Source of the DNA: Lunularia cruciata
Lineage: Eukaryota; Streptophyta; Marchantiopsida; Lunulariales; Lunulariaceae
DNA: 64,000 bases
NCBI GenBank assembly: GCA_948567375.1
Contig: OX419758.1
Span: forward strand, 13,645,001-13,709,000
Direction of reading: 5' to 3'
Shown: positions 10,710 to 23,099 of the stretch, in pieces
How the letters are laid out: each line of letters starts with the position of its first letter
Numbering within the stretch: position 1 is the first letter of the stretch
Position numbers and translations under genes: made by a program
Notes under the pieces: generated by a model
Seen by the model: the letters and a program-made list of their open reading frames with translations, nothing else
Database searches by the model: none
What the model was told of the DNA's origin: nothing

Positions 10710-12650
10710 GAGCATCCTTTAACCTAGATATTAAGAACTTCCATTGATATTCTATATCCTCCCCGTGAGGATCAATAACCAAAATGTTATCTTGGACTAG
10801 TCTTCCTCCCTAATTGGCAACTAATGATATCTTGCTCAAAAATCCAAAGTATTGAAGACCATTGCATGCCCAATCATATCAAATTTCTCCTTTGGTATAG
10901 GCATGGCATACCAATCAACACTAGTATGTGAGTTGATAGGATAGTAATCTCTACACATTTGCCTATTTGTGTAATTTCCATGCATATCCTTCTTGGTTGG
11001 CATCATTGTAGCTAAAGCATACTCTCCATGAGAAATCTCCACCAAACCAACCTCAAAAAGGTTTTACTCTGGCTCTAAATCAATGTTCTCTCCATATCAC
11101 CACATTTTTAGGGACGTCAAAAATTTTGAGGTATCACTAGTCAGCTCAATCTAGATACCAAGTCCTCTTAGAGAACTCAAATGCTTTATATTGCAGGAGT
11201 AACAACTCATGTAGCTCCTCAAGAGCCTCCAAAATCTCCATATTTCCCATAAGCTTGGGTCCAATGTTTAGCTCTCAAGTATCCTTTACAATTGATGTAG
11301 GAATGGAAGACTCACTGATTGGCTACTACATTGGGCACTTGGGAGCAATGATGTCATGCTCTTAACCACTAAAGTCCCCAATCTTAGTGCAAAAAACTCC
11401 TTCTACTTTGGTTGCAAGCTCCAAATGTACTCTAGTTGTATCTCAAGTGGACCATGCTCACTTGGATGGATACCGAGTAGACCTTTCTTACTAGTAACCA
11501 ATTGGTTGTGTCTCAAAAATACCATGACCATCCAGTCCATTGTCCCCAACATGTGCTTGAATTGTCTTGATAGGCACAAAGCTCACAAGTGTCCAAGTGG
11601 TGATACATATCAAGCGCATCCTACATTGCTTTGCCAAGCCAAGGCTCAAAATCCAAGTCAAAGAGTTCAAGTCCATAGCTTGACCTAAAACCTAATGCTT
11701 GGATGCTTCTCAATTTCTATAATAGTAATACTAATAGAATAAAAACCCATCAACTGCTCCCTCTCATTGGTGTTGCACTCCACCAACTGCTATAACTATG
11801 AGTCCCAAACAAGTCCAAGACCTCCCTCTCAAAAAGCATGGCAGCTAGGGAAACTTATCAGTGAGGGTAAAGTGGATTTGGGCTGTCCAACAAAGTTTAC
11901 AAGTGCCATAGATGACCTGTCAACCACTACCACCATTTGAGATTAGTGCACAACATCCAAAATATCATCAACAATAAGATGGTCTAGTTGCTAAATCCCA
12001 GCATAATCACATTCTAGAACCTTTCCAGGAAAGAGGTTTGTCCGCCAAAGACAAAGATGATGAGCCTATGATCCCACTCTGGTTGCATCCAACAACCGGC
12101 CAGTTGCATCCAAGAATGGACTTGATGTGTACTTGCCACCACTAGTTTATAAGAATCACCCATCAAAGGGACTTTCTCCAAAATGTTGACTAAAGAAATG
12201 GACTAATGAAATTAAAGATATTCTAATATACATAACATCTCACAAAACATACCAAAGTAGGGTTCTTATAGGCCCTAATCTTGACCAGCACAAGTATATC
12301 TCTAACATGGCTATCTAGAAATCACCAAATTAATGGGACCATATCTCTCCAAATCATACGCTCCCATCAAGGAAATGTCTACTAGTATGGTCTTTTGGTA
12401 ACCCTGATTGTTGACATCAATAATAACTCAAGATACCAATAGGCCAAGTGTGCCACATGACATAGAGAGACTCACCTAGCAATCTAATCTCTCTCCACAT
12501 ACAAGAGCCTTTGTACTTGTATACTTTCATGTAGTACCATAGCTAGTCCAATGCTAATCCCACCAAACAACTCCAATAAACATACTCCCTTTGCTGGATA
12601 TTACCAAAAAAATGAGTTTGGTATCCAAAGAGGATAAGGTAATAGATTCT
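10710..12650 (-). pseudogene. E1 pol, N-terminal RT and protease-RT linker
   Basis: Colinear with E2 38,010-39,920 on the minus strand at roughly three-quarters identity by eye. It holds the first half of the RT palm and fingers and the long protease-RT linker, with many frameshifts and no long open frame. Assigned through the match with E2 and its position between the protease block (13,071-13,340) and the catalytic RT block (6,465-6,952). Confidence 0.55.
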
Positions 12651-13070
12651 AGAGGTTCATCCTTGAATTGGTCTTTTAGTGATACAGTGGCTCCTCTCCA
12701 AGCCTATTGCACCAACTGATCTGCATGTTGTTGCAATGCCTCCTCAAAACTCCACAATAGAGCATCCAAGATGGATGGAACAATCCCACATGTACTCTAA
12801 TCCAAGTGATCTCCTCTAGTATTGGGTTATCTTTCTCATGGGTATTCCATTCCAAGAAGTCACCAAGCCAAGTAATGGAACCATTAAAGTCTAAAATTGA
12901 TACCATTGTCCTTGATTGTAGTGAGCCAAGACTACCACTACTAAAGCATAGGGGCAAGTGACCAAACCTATCCCTCACCTAACTGCCAACCTAGCCTATA
13001 GTAAGCTATCTCCTCCTAATTGTCAATATTGAAACCCATGGGGTATAATACTTCTCCACCGACTAACATA

Positions 13071-13340
13071 TCATATGACTCTATTACTATTATAATGGCC
13101 TGAGCTCTCACATAGAGCTATTAGATGGATGATTGGCCTAAATCTGGATAATGAACTCTCCATGTGTGATATAGTGTATAGAACCATCCCTAAAGACATT
13201 TGGATTTGAAATGGACACCTCTCCACATCAGTCGTCCATAGCTCAAGGCTGATAGCTACAATCTTCTCCAACATAAGAGGTTGTGCACTAGAGTCTAATA
13301 AGACCCTCCGTGGTATATAGACCTTCTTCAAAGGTCCCAC
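13071..13340 (-). pseudogene. E1 retropepsin-like protease fragment
   Basis: Minus-strand translation contains RVLLDSSAQPLML, the aspartic-protease active-site segment in which the usual D-S-G-A reads D-S-S-A. E2 keeps D-S-G-A at about 40,547-40,589. The Gly-to-Ser change would probably disable the protease. The fragment sits between gag and RT, as expected for Ty3/gypsy. Confidence 0.65.
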
Positions 13341-14071
13341 AAAATGGAAATTCCCACTCTAGTTGTCTAATAGGACAACTCCAAGTGTGAATTGAGCTTG
13401 CTCAAAGGCAAGTCTAACTAGTAACTCCTCCATCCTAGCTACTACTACCTGCCGTAAACCACTTATTGCTAAGCGGATCCCATGCTACTCAACCAAGTTA
13501 GCTCCACTATCAACCATCATTGCTCTAAAGCAAGAACCACATCATCTTTACTCTCACAAAGCATGGCAACCAACCAAAACACTGGAGTTGGATCAACTCC
13601 CAATGTAAACATGTCATTGGCTAAAACAAAAGGAAGGGCATAATAAATTGAGCAACTCCAACATTGTGCTAGAATCAATCTATATAGTAGTAGGTGGTTG
13701 ACTAGAATCTAGTCTATCATGCACTCCATTGCCACCTACTATGCCTACACGAGGACATCTAGGAGTTATGGATGTCATTTGTAGAGAGTGTGAAAGATTG
13801 GAGGAGTCTAACTTGTCTACGAGCATCTCCTCTCTATTGGTCCAACTCCATGGATGCTCCTTTATGATCTAGAATAGTATTGCACTCTTAGTCACTATGA
13901 CAGATGCATCTACTTGTGTTGCTCTACACATAAAGTCCAAGATATCTCTATCACCAACATAAGAGGTGGAAGCCTCAACACCTAAATTTGACCTCCTTTG
14001 AGCTATGGCCATGCTAGCCAATCTTTACTCCAACTACTCAATCCAAGTAGCCATGGCTGTATCAAAAGCAA

Positions 14072-15540
14072 TTATAGGTTTTGTGCCCCTACCAAGTGTG
14101 AGTCCTCTCTCACCATCTCTACCACCTCATCTTCCATGATCTGAAGCTCCTCTACCTGCCATAGTAGCCCTACCACTTCATAACTTTGAGTGAAGGTCAA
14201 AGCATTGGTCAACAATGTGACCAAATTTATGGCAATGGTCACATCATCTCTATAATGATTATGATACACTAGAGATATCATATCCACTAGCATGAGTGCA
14301 ATGTCTCTTGTGATGAGGTCTACCACAAGTCTAACAAGCAACACCACCATTCACTAGCTACTGTTGACCTAAAAATGAAGGTAAGGATCTAGCTACATTA
14401 GGCTCTCCACTTGCTCCATAAAAGTTGGGCTGCCCACTCTACCCTTGGAATCCAACATGGTGTGATGCACTCTACTACACTCTAGAAGAAGCAACAATTA
14501 TGGATAAGGTCTCCCTACCAAATCCAAATATCACCACTCTCTCCTCCACCATGTTTAGCTCAATGAGCTTAGCCAAACTAAAGACCACCGCCAAAGTAAG
14601 TAAGGTATCCTATAACAACATAACATCACATACTCTATGTCACAACTCTCTATCCAAGATACCATACCAAAGTAGGATTGCTTGAGCTTCAATAACTCCT
14701 TGAGTGAAACTGATCAACCATCTCATGCAAGTGTATACCTTGCATATCCTCTCTCTAGTCTAGTGCTTAAACTCATGCGAGCTCCTTAGCTTGTCAATCC
14801 ACACTCCTTGGTAGTTTTGCCTCAAATACTAATAGAACACCACCATGGGATTAAATCTCAATATTGCACCACCTCCTACAATGGTACTTCCACTCATAGT
14901 AGCACCATCTAGTGCACCTCAATTGGATACATCAACACTACTAGAGCTAGAACTTGTAGGTGTTGCCAATCTACCCTTGGAAACCAAGCTTGAAGTGATG
15001 GAGATGTAGTTCATAGACTAGTATTGTCTCCATAGCTTGATCTCTTCCAAGTAAGCTCCCTTGAACTCATGATAGTCATCTATTTGTGGACCCTCCAAGT
15101 GGTAAAATAACCTTTTTCATATCATGGATGGTGAGAACAAAGTTACATTTTGCATCTGCTATAGATCATACCAATTATTGAATTCCTAGATGAAGTCATG
15201 TAACCCAATAGTACCCAATGTATTAGAAGCACTTGGAGCCTTTGGAAACCCTATAAATCTTGTCCATATCCCACAAAAATAGTGTGGACATCCCAAGTGC
15301 ACTCTGAACTAAATCAACTCATGTATCAAACTCCAAATTAGAGTCAATCTCCTCCCTCACTATGACCTAAGATACAAGCTAATATCAAGCACTACTTTGT
15401 ATAAACCCATTGTGTATTGCAGCAATATCTCCCTTGGATCCGCAAAAAACTCTTTATTCTAATGTAGTTCAAACCGCAATTGTAACCACCGCAAGTGCTC
15501 CACCAAGGATCACCACCAACTGAACACCACTCACTAATCT
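14072..15540 (-). pseudogene. E1 gag remnant
   Basis: Colinear with E2 gag at 41,400-42,920. The two zinc-knuckle regions lie near 14,180-14,240 and 14,300-14,350 but are frameshifted. The capsid-like part near 14,640-14,780 corresponds to the E2 segment with LRSLQEFQWKPGES. Heavily decayed; identified mainly by alignment with E2. Confidence 0.6.
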
Positions 15541-15698
15541 AGCTCTAACTATGACAACTATACTAAAGGAAGGGTGACTTGGAAAAAACCATCACTATAA
15601 AAGACCGTAACCGAGGAGAGAAATAGGAGAATGGAAGCTCACATTGGGACACTTGAATGAGGGAAAAATCCAAATGCCTAGCATGAGCTTTGGCTCTT

Positions 15699-15710
15699 GT
15701 ATTTATAGGG
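15699..15710 (-). promoter_or_regulatory. TATA box in the solo LTR
   Basis: The minus strand reads CCCTATAAATAC, a near-consensus plant TATA box, 19 bases downstream of the nearest GAAGCTTC dyad. Transcription would run toward lower coordinates, the same direction as E1 gag. Confidence 0.65.
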
Positions 15711-15728
15711 ATCATACAAGGCTCTTGA

Positions 15729-15874
15729 GAAGCTTCTCAAGAAGCTTCCTTGAGCCCTTTTCTTGGAGTGCAAGCCAAGTTAATTGGGAAGCTTCCTTCT
15801 AGAAGTCGCTTACTTGGCATGCAAGCTAAGCTAGCCGAGAAGCTTCCAAAGAAGCTTCCTAGATACTTCTGGAA
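15729..15874 (-). promoter_or_regulatory. Array of seven heat-shock-element-like dyads
   Basis: Five exact GAAGCTTC octamers lie at 15,729, 15,741, 15,788, 15,839 and 15,851, with TTCTAGAA at 15,797 and TTCTGGAA at 15,867. All are GAAnnTTC or TTCnnGAA pairs, the core of plant heat-shock-factor sites. A 20-bp perfect palindrome covers 15,723-15,742. Dyads in a pair are separated by 4 bases rather than the ideal 2, so these are gapped HSEs. Seven in 146 bp is far above chance. Heat responsiveness is inferred. Confidence 0.65.
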
Positions 15875-16353
15875 TATTGTAGACTAATTTGTCTTATTTG
15901 CTACTTCATTAGCCCTACTAACTTTGTTGCTAAACTCCATATTGTTACAATCACAACATGCACTCTCATGGTTTGTAGATCATCACTTCTTACCTCATTG
16001 GAGAGAAGTATAGGTAGTTTGATTATTCATCAACCGGAGCTTCATTACCTAAAGCACAATAAAGCACCAATGCTCTAAAGTAAAGGTAACTCACACAAAC
16101 ATTGATGCACACATATAAAGCAAAGAATGGAGTGGGTCCAGTCACAAGAATTCTAAACAAAAACCCTCCATCTCATAAATCAACACCATACTGATTCTAC
16201 TACCATTTGGCATTTGATATAATAAGAGTGTATATCTACTCCTAAGCTACCAAGATCACCAAAGATAGAATCAAATTGTCTCTCTTAGCCAAAGTTACAT
16301 GTGTATAGGTATCAATCGACCAATCATTGGAACAAAAAGTTAGGGTAGACCAA

Positions 16354-16400
16354 TTGGCTAGGGCACCAATCTATAAACCATAGATTTGGGGTTCAAACCT
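16354..16400 (+). other. tRNA-like / SINE-like box A-box B segment in E1 leader
   Basis: TTGGCTAGGGCAC resembles an RNA polymerase III box A, and GGTTCAAACCT at 16,390-16,400 fits box B (GGTTCRANYCC), with tRNA-like spacing. The aligned segment of E2 (43,380-43,426) keeps both boxes in weaker form. It looks like a decayed tRNA-derived sequence present before E1 and E2 separated, not a functional tRNA gene. Confidence 0.35.
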
Positions 16401-17189
16401 TGTTGTGCATAATCTAGAAGGGTGGGCGGGTTTTGGTCATCAAATAATGAATACTACCAAAACTTTATCTAAATTGGCTAGCCTCATGCCAACAAGTTGG
16501 CCCTTGTAGCCCACAACCCTATGCTTCAAAGCCTCTAATGCCAAATGAGACCTTTCTTCTTACTAATTCAAACTCTCTCTAAATTTGGCCAACCTTCAAG
16601 ACTCGAGTGCCAAAATTCAATCAAATGAGGTTTTTTTTCTTGCTAATTCAAACACTCTCCAAATCTGGCAAATCTTCATCAACTCAAGCACTAGCTAGGG
16701 AAATTTGAGCAACCTTGAACTCTGGCCAACCTTTGTCAACTCAATTTTCTAAATCTGGACAACTTCTACCAATCTCACACACCTCCTTTATAGTTGGCTG
16801 ATTCTCAAATCCTCTACTAACTATTAAATCAGGCCAAATTGAGAGGATAGGGATCTCCAAACCCCTAATTTGAGGAGATGGATTCCCAAATTCACCTCTA
16901 ATTTTGCTTCTCAAGTCCAATTTGCAATATTAGAGCCTCTAATTTCACTCTTTTGCCCTCAAATTGACATGCAATAACTTGAAATTGACCTCAATTCTAA
17001 GAAATCTAGGCAGCACTTTTGCACACCATTTACTCCATTGTCAAATCTACATCAACTCAAATAGAGCTTCCACATACAATCTCTCTCAAAGAAATCTAAG
17101 ACCATGATTGAATGTACCTATGATCTATCAAGTTTGGAAATACCACCAATGCCCTCAATCTCTACACCCATTTTCCCCTTGACTCTCAC

Positions 17190-17640
17190 TTCATTGATGT
17201 AATCAATTCACTCTTCCATTAGAATCCCACTCAAATTAGATCTAAAATTGATCCTCTACTCAACAATTTGCCAACAATTGGACATTGATTACAATCAAGC
17301 CACACCTAGTCTAACAAAGAGACTCCAAGTGATGCTCACTAGCCTCGGTACACCATAGCCAAGAACTTGAAAGCTCAAAATCAAAGAAGTGAGTTCTTTA
17401 GTGCTACACTTTGAAATTATACCCCTTTGCTTGACCTAGGTCTCTACCCCTAATGGCACTACTAACTGTGCAAATGGTGCAAGTGATGGTGGGTCCTACC
17501 ATGTGATCAATTGCCCTCACATGAAATGTGGCTGCCATCAAGCAGTCCATGAACAACTACCAAAATAACTATGACTACCAACACTACCACTCTAATGTCT
17601 AGGCAAACTAGCTTTGGCACTACAAATGTTGTGATGCCCT
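17190..17640 (-). repeat. E1 5' LTR remnant
   Basis: Aligns with E2 44,230-44,549 plus 45,182-45,308 once the solo LTR in E2 is removed. Contains the conserved stretches around ACAATCAAGCCACACC and the block near 17,420-17,560. The outer terminus is degraded: TGTC is no longer readable near 17,640. Confidence 0.6.
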
Positions 17641-17899
17641 ACTATGGATGCTCCATTTCCATTACCCAAATATTTCATAAGTTATTGCAAGTTGCATCCA
17701 AACAAGAGTTTGATTTTTTATGACTTAATTTTAACACTAGATGGTCTTTGATTGTTGTCAATCAAGACCTGAATTTGAATTTGTCTATAGAACATTGTGT
17801 GACAAAGGAATTACAAGACAACCCTTATGCAGCCGACCTTCTTTAGGCTCAATAAGGAATAACAAGTACAATTCTTACAATGCACGTAGATGTCTTGTG
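17641..17899. other. Spacer between E1 and repeat L1
   Basis: No gene or recognised repeat. TTGATTGTTGTCAATCAAGA near 17,750 is a short inverted repeat. Confidence 0.4.
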
Positions 17900-19435
17900 G
17901 GACAAAGTCTACCTTAGGATATTCAACCTTGGAGATAGATCATAGGTTTTTCACCTTAAAGAGCACATCAGACCCCTTAATTTTCACTCTCTACTCTCAC
18001 CAATCCTTATGTTGACTAGGAGACTACATGAAATCCCATAGTGGAATTTCAAGATAGCAGGGATCAACAAGAACATGAAGCCATATAAGGATACATTCAT
18101 ACATTGAGAACCACATTAGGCAAGGCATCTCAGCTTTATAACCCTTAGTGCAGATTGTCACTTTACAAGGAGTGCTCTTATTGCTCTCATCTCCTCCTCT
18201 CATGGCCCAAGTCCAGCTTCTTATTCCATTCTAGTGGTTATCAATTGATTTTGGACTAATGCTAATACCTTGGTCAATCATCCAACCTCCATGTAGTGGA
18301 TTGGGGTCCCTTTTATACTTTGAAGTCAAACCCTAAAATAATGAAATTTTTGCACTTTAGTCCTTCCTTTGCAGCGGCTGTCTCCTTCCAATGCCATTAT
18401 ATTAATGCCAATTTGGCTCCTAATCCTTGATTCTAATTTATATTATTTTACCTAAGTGCACCAATGCATGTAATATCAATAGCTAGATATACCATCTAGA
18501 GTTAAAAATTGGCTTGGTAACATCTGGAAGGATTTTATGTATGATGGGCTAGGTAGATCAGATAGAGGTGTCACCAAAAGAGTACTTCTACTAATAGTGC
18601 AAGAGCTAAAAATAGCTTTAATTTGGAATACCAAAAGCTAAACATATTATCTAGAGGTGGAAATTGGCTTGGTAACAATTGGTATGTTGTTATGCATCAT
18701 AGGCTAGGTAGTTCAGATAGAGGTGTCAACAAAAGAGGACTTCTACTAGTAGGGCAAAAGCCAAAAATAGCCAAGAAACTTCAAAGCCAATTTTGGAGGC
18801 CTAAACAAATGAATTAGGCCTCAAAAATGTGCAGATGCTACCGCCCCCTAGTTGGCTGCCCTCCCCCCTCAAGTTTGTTTTGTCAAGAGCTTTCCAATGG
18901 TATCTCACCCAAGCAATTTGGAGATTCTTACAAGAAGATTTCCTAAAGATTCCTTCCGATCAAAGATAGGTTGACCAACTAGATAGGATCAAAACCTACA
19001 TGTCACTCATGCATGCAACCAATCTAAGAGCAAAGCTTGCTTAAAGGTCACCAATCCATGTATCTGATCCAAGGGTGGAGCCTTCTTCAGAGGATTCCCC
19101 TTTATTATATAATACCATCAAGGTGCTCCTTTGGGGGGCATCGGAAGTTGAGTGTGAAATTGTGTGTTTTTTCTTCTATGTTTTTCTTTAGGTCTCCTTT
19201 CCTTGGAAGATTACAGCACACCACCTTTGCATTGATAGTCTATCTAATTTTATCCTATTATTTACATGCCTATAATGTTCTAGCCTATTCTCTTATTTGG
19301 CCCGTAGGGAGAATCTCGCAATTGGAGTCCTATAGCAATTTCCCCATACCTAAAATCCTATAATACATATCCCATAGCACCAACTTCCCCACATCTATAA
19401 TGACCTTAGCATCCATTTTTGCCCGATCAACATTT
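17900..19435. repeat. Repeat L1 (probable LTR) with a 740-bp insertion
   Basis: 17,900-18,476 and about 19,215-19,435 match 22,230-23,085 (L2) in order and orientation, including the CTACCTTAGG...TTGGAGATAG block and the TCCTAATCCTTGATTCTAAT block. The 740 bases between, which L2 lacks, are an insertion that starts with a tandem repeat. The pair L1/L2 around 2.8 kb suggests a non-autonomous LTR element, but boundaries and orientation are not fixed. Confidence 0.5.
18478..18790 (+). repeat. Tandem ~155-bp unit, two copies
   Basis: Two diverged copies, marked by ATTGGCTTGGTAACA, the GGGCTAGGTAG/AGGCTAGGTAG block and GATAGAGGTGTC, with a period near 155. The same two-unit structure appears inverted in the E2 leader at 43,905-44,190. 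Confidence 0.65.
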
Positions 19436-20097
19436 ATGAAATCCATTAGCACATGAAAAGAAGCAATGGCCATCCAAGTGAGTTTTCTAAAAGATATAAT
19501 ATTGAGATTCATAAAATATTTATCCATAGATTTTATATGAACTCTTGCAAAAAAATTGCATAAGCAAGTTTCAATAATAGCTTTTACAAATTATGGAGGT
19601 ATACCTATGAAATTTTCTTCTTCTACACACTAAATATACCCATTAAAAAAGGAAACATCCATAAAAGGATTTATGGATATCCAAAAGTTGTACGGGTTGT
19701 TTTTGGAATGATTTGGATTGACAGATTTTACGGCCATTGGTTTATAAGGGTCCGTGATATGAATTAATTAGTTGATAAGAGAAAGTAATAACAACTAAGG
19801 AAATGATATATGTCACTATGTGGAGATGGGTAGGCATGATTTGAATTGAAACTTGCCTTGCTTTCTTAGGATATATTAGAAATTGCTAAGTTTCAATTGA
19901 GATTCAAAATTTTAAAATTTTGCCTATGCTAATTTCACAATTGTTTCTCATTAGAGCACGGAGTGCTAATTTCATGAAAAATATTCCACAAAGCACAGAT
20001 CATGTGGGTTATTAGATATGTTGTTCTTGTAGTTAAATTAGGTAGGTTATTTTTTAACTTATTTTTTAAATAAGAGGTGTTTGCTCAGAATTAAAAT
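19436..20097. other. AT-rich spacer
   Basis: No gene, RNA or repeat recognised. Short open frames have no coding character. Confidence 0.4.
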
Positions 20098-20315
20098 GCT
20101 TAGGCGCCAAGAGTGATAGTGACATTGATGTGCATGCTAGCCTAGTTAGAAATCTATAAGCACCGAGAGATGTAGTGTTATGATATATCAATGTGAGCTA
20201 GAAATCTATGAAGAATTTAGGTACCAAGAGACATAGAGACTTGATATATTGATGCAAGCAAGAAATCTATGGAAGAAGAATTTAGGCACCAAGAACTATA
20301 GTGATCTCGCATTTG
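20098..20315 (+). repeat. ~60-bp tandem repeat, about four units
   Basis: Units starting near 20,101, 20,160, 20,219 and 20,284 share a TTAGGCACCAAGAG-like core followed by AGTGA/AGAGACTTGATATATTGATG and TAGAAATCTAT. Diverged. Confidence 0.6.
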
Positions 20316-22229
20316 GGGTAGTTGGGGAGAATCATAATTGACCTATGTTGTCTTTGCAATTTTATGTGTGGTAGAAAATATAGAAAGCATCAGTTCCTTG
20401 CTTGCCAAGGCTAACTTTCTATCTCTCGTGATTACCAATTCCATTCTACTAGAATCTCAAGATTTCATTCTCTCCAACCAATTTCCTTCCATCAGAGTCC
20501 AAGGATTCACTCCTTCTCTTATGTCAATTTTTGGATTTTGGGATCTTATGTTTCATTGGAACAACCTATAGAGGAGTGGACCAAGGATGCACTTGGTACA
20601 AGAACCATTTTCCAACCATCATTGCATTCCCAAGGTTGTTATAGTCCTAGGACCCAAGAAAAACTTGGTCAAGGACCATGTATAGAACAAGGCCTTGTTC
20701 AAGAGGAGGATAGTTGATGTTTATCCTCTCAGCCATCCAGATCACAAGAATCCTCCCCGCTTCCAAGTACACCTACCAAAGAGTAACCTTGAACACAAGA
20801 GGGAGGTAGAGAAAAAAAAAGAGGGAAATGAGATGGGGAACAAAAGGGCAAGGATGAGTCATGGAAGCATAGCAAAGTTGGTCATGTGGAGACACCTTCC
20901 TCTTCCATAGCTGCAACTCTCAAGGAGGATTTTCAAATGTAACAAAATTGAAAAGTGAAGAGGTGGAAGCATGAGAAAGGTGTAAGTTAACCAGAATTGA
21001 AGCTCACAAGATGGCAAAAATGGGGAAGTTTTTTGTTAATAAGATGGCAAAAATGGAGAAGGTTCGATTAAATGGGGAAATAGAAAGGAGTTTTCTGAAT
21101 TCAAGGGTGGAGAAAAAGAGGATCAAAGAGAGGCAAAATCCAAGAGGTATCATTCCATGATACTAGAATTGGAAAATCAAGGAAAACATTAGCAAAAATT
21201 AAGAGTATATTGAGTTTATTCTCTAACCCAATGATTACCCTTCCCCTAATCCCTCTCCCAATATAGATTTTTAGTAGATATCATGTAGTGCATAGAAGTG
21301 TCAATTCAAGTGAGAATGATTATTGTTACAATGCAAGTGAGATTGATAGTGCTATCATGCATGTGAGATTGATAAGAGCAGGTGCAAGTGAAATTAATTA
21401 GTGCTAGACCATAGAAGTGGCAAGTGAGAGCGCATGACCATGGATGTATTTCTTGCGTTGAAGTGCAAGTGGCATTCAAGTGACAATTGAAGTAAAGCAA
21501 GTTTGTAAGTTTGTAAGTTTTTGAAAATGTCTTGTTTGCCTACCTATAACTAGAACTTGGAACTTGCTATCCAAGTATGTGATTGAGTGAATTGTGATAA
21601 AGTGATTTATGATTGACTTGTGTTGCAATTGACTTGCACATTTATGATTGACTTTGTTCTTCTCTTTGCTGATGTTATCAAGGTTTTGCCCTTTGGTATT
21701 GGGCCAACATTGCTCAACTCAATTCATTACTGGGGTTCCATGGCAAAGGAGCTCCATTTTTGCCACTAAAATAGAGTTCAATTGGGTGTCACAAGGGTTT
21801 TGAAGTGCTTTTGCTCCTAGTTGTCAAGACATTATCCAAGTTATGCTGGGTTTTGCCAAGTTTTTTCTATGTGTTATTTTGATTTTTCTAGCCTGAGTTT
21901 AGTTAAGTTTATTAAGTTGTACTTGTCCAACCTTGGGATATTATTGCAGTATCGCCATGTTCAATGTTGGGTATCATTGTTCCCAATGCCCAAGTATTGC
22001 CCAGCATTGCCGTCTCAAATCTTGGGTATTATTATCTAATGCTAAGGTATAGCTAGGGTATTTCCATCTAATGCAAAGGTATTGCCATGTTTAATGTGGT
22101 ATTCTTGGTAGGTGTTCTTTTGTTTTCTTAAAGAGATATGTAATGCAAATAAATATACTTAAAGAGACTATAGACTCTAAATTATAAAGAATTACTATAT
22201 TCTAAAATTTAAAGAAGTATTACAAACTA
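20316..22229. other. Internal region between L1 and L2, no recognisable gene
   Basis: Two short plus-strand open frames (20,338-20,571 and 20,695-20,910) resemble no family I know. 21,290-21,500 carries imperfect repeats of an ATGCAAGTGAGATTGATAGT-like unit, and 21,940-22,110 repeats a TAATGCTAAGGTAT-like unit. If L1 and L2 are LTRs, this would be the body of a large non-autonomous element. Confidence 0.35.
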
Positions 22230-23085
22230 AGAAACAAGGTCTACCTTAGGTTACTTAACCTTGGAGATAGCTCATAGGTTTGTTGCCCTTGAGAGACTAT
22301 TTTCCTCCTTGGTTATCACTTTCAACTCATCAATCCCTATGCTGATTGGAGGACTACAGAACATCTGCTAGTGGAACCGTAAGTCAGCAAGGATCAATCA
22401 AAACATCAAGTCATACAAGGTGCACTCATATATTGAGTTGAGTAGTCATCCTTGTAGGACACCAAGAACCACCTTGGAAAATGTACTAAAGCTTTATAAC
22501 CCCTAAGTGCGGGCTGTCACTTTACAATATAGGACCATTCTTGGCTTTGCTTGGCAAGGAGTGCCTTTATTGCTCTCAGCACTTCCTCTTTGTGCCCAAG
22601 TCCTACTCCTTATTCTTTATTAAGCAACTATGGATTGATTCAAGACTCTCATGATTAATGCCAAGCAACCTTCATCAGTCAAGAAACCTTCTTATAATGG
22701 ACTGAGCTGCCTTTTATACTTGGGATCAAACCCTAAAACAAGAAATTTTCCTCCTTTTTAATCCTTCTTTTGTGGTGGCTGTCTACTTCCAATGCTACCC
22801 ATCAATGCAAATTAGCTCCTAATCCTTGATTCTAATCTAGACTATTCTACCTAAGTGCATCAATATGCCACCTTTGCATTTATAGCCTACCTTTCTTTTC
22901 CTACTATTCTACATGGCCAAAGTGTTCTTGTTTGTTCTCCCATTTGTCCCATAAGGAGAATCATGTAATTGAAGCCCCATAGTAGTTTCTCCATAGCCAA
23001 AATCCCATAATATATATTGCGTAACATCAATTTTCCCAAAAAAAAACAATACCCTTAGTACTTATTTTACCCAGATGACACAACC
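22230..23085. repeat. Repeat L2 (probable LTR)
   Basis: Direct-repeat partner of L1 without the 740-bp insertion. The right end lies near 23,085, where the minus-strand reading frame region begins. Whether L2 pairs with L1 or is the 3' LTR of a minus-strand element carrying the 23-27 kb frame cannot be settled here. Confidence 0.5.
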
Positions 23086-23099
23086 TCTCCTAGGTCCTT

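Larger units (their letters stand above)
15596..15949 (-). mobile_element. Solo LTR with heat-shock-type promoter
   Basis: 354-bp insertion in the E1 leader, flanked by ATCAC at 15,591-15,595 and ATCAC at 15,950-15,954. E2 has one uninterrupted ATCAC at 42,974-42,978, so E2 is the empty site. On the minus strand it starts TGTAACAATATGG and ends CTTTTATA, LTR-like apart from TA instead of CA at the end. It contains, in order, a HSE-like array, a TATA box and about 100 bases that would be R-U5. A 5-bp duplication plus this promoter layout argues for a solo LTR of a separate small retrotransposon family. No complete copy of that family is in the window. Confidence 0.7.
6464..17640 (-). mobile_element. 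E1: truncated Ty3/gypsy retrotransposon with nested insertions
   Basis: Minus-strand relative of E2 (33,980-45,308). Going down in coordinate it holds a 5' LTR remnant (about 17,190-17,640), leader, gag, protease and reverse transcriptase, then stops inside the RT-RNase H connection at 6,464, so the rest of RNase H, the integrase and the 3' LTR are missing. Removing element A (6,953-10,705) and the solo LTR (15,596-15,949) makes it colinear with E2. Many stops and frameshifts; not autonomous. Confidence 0.8.
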
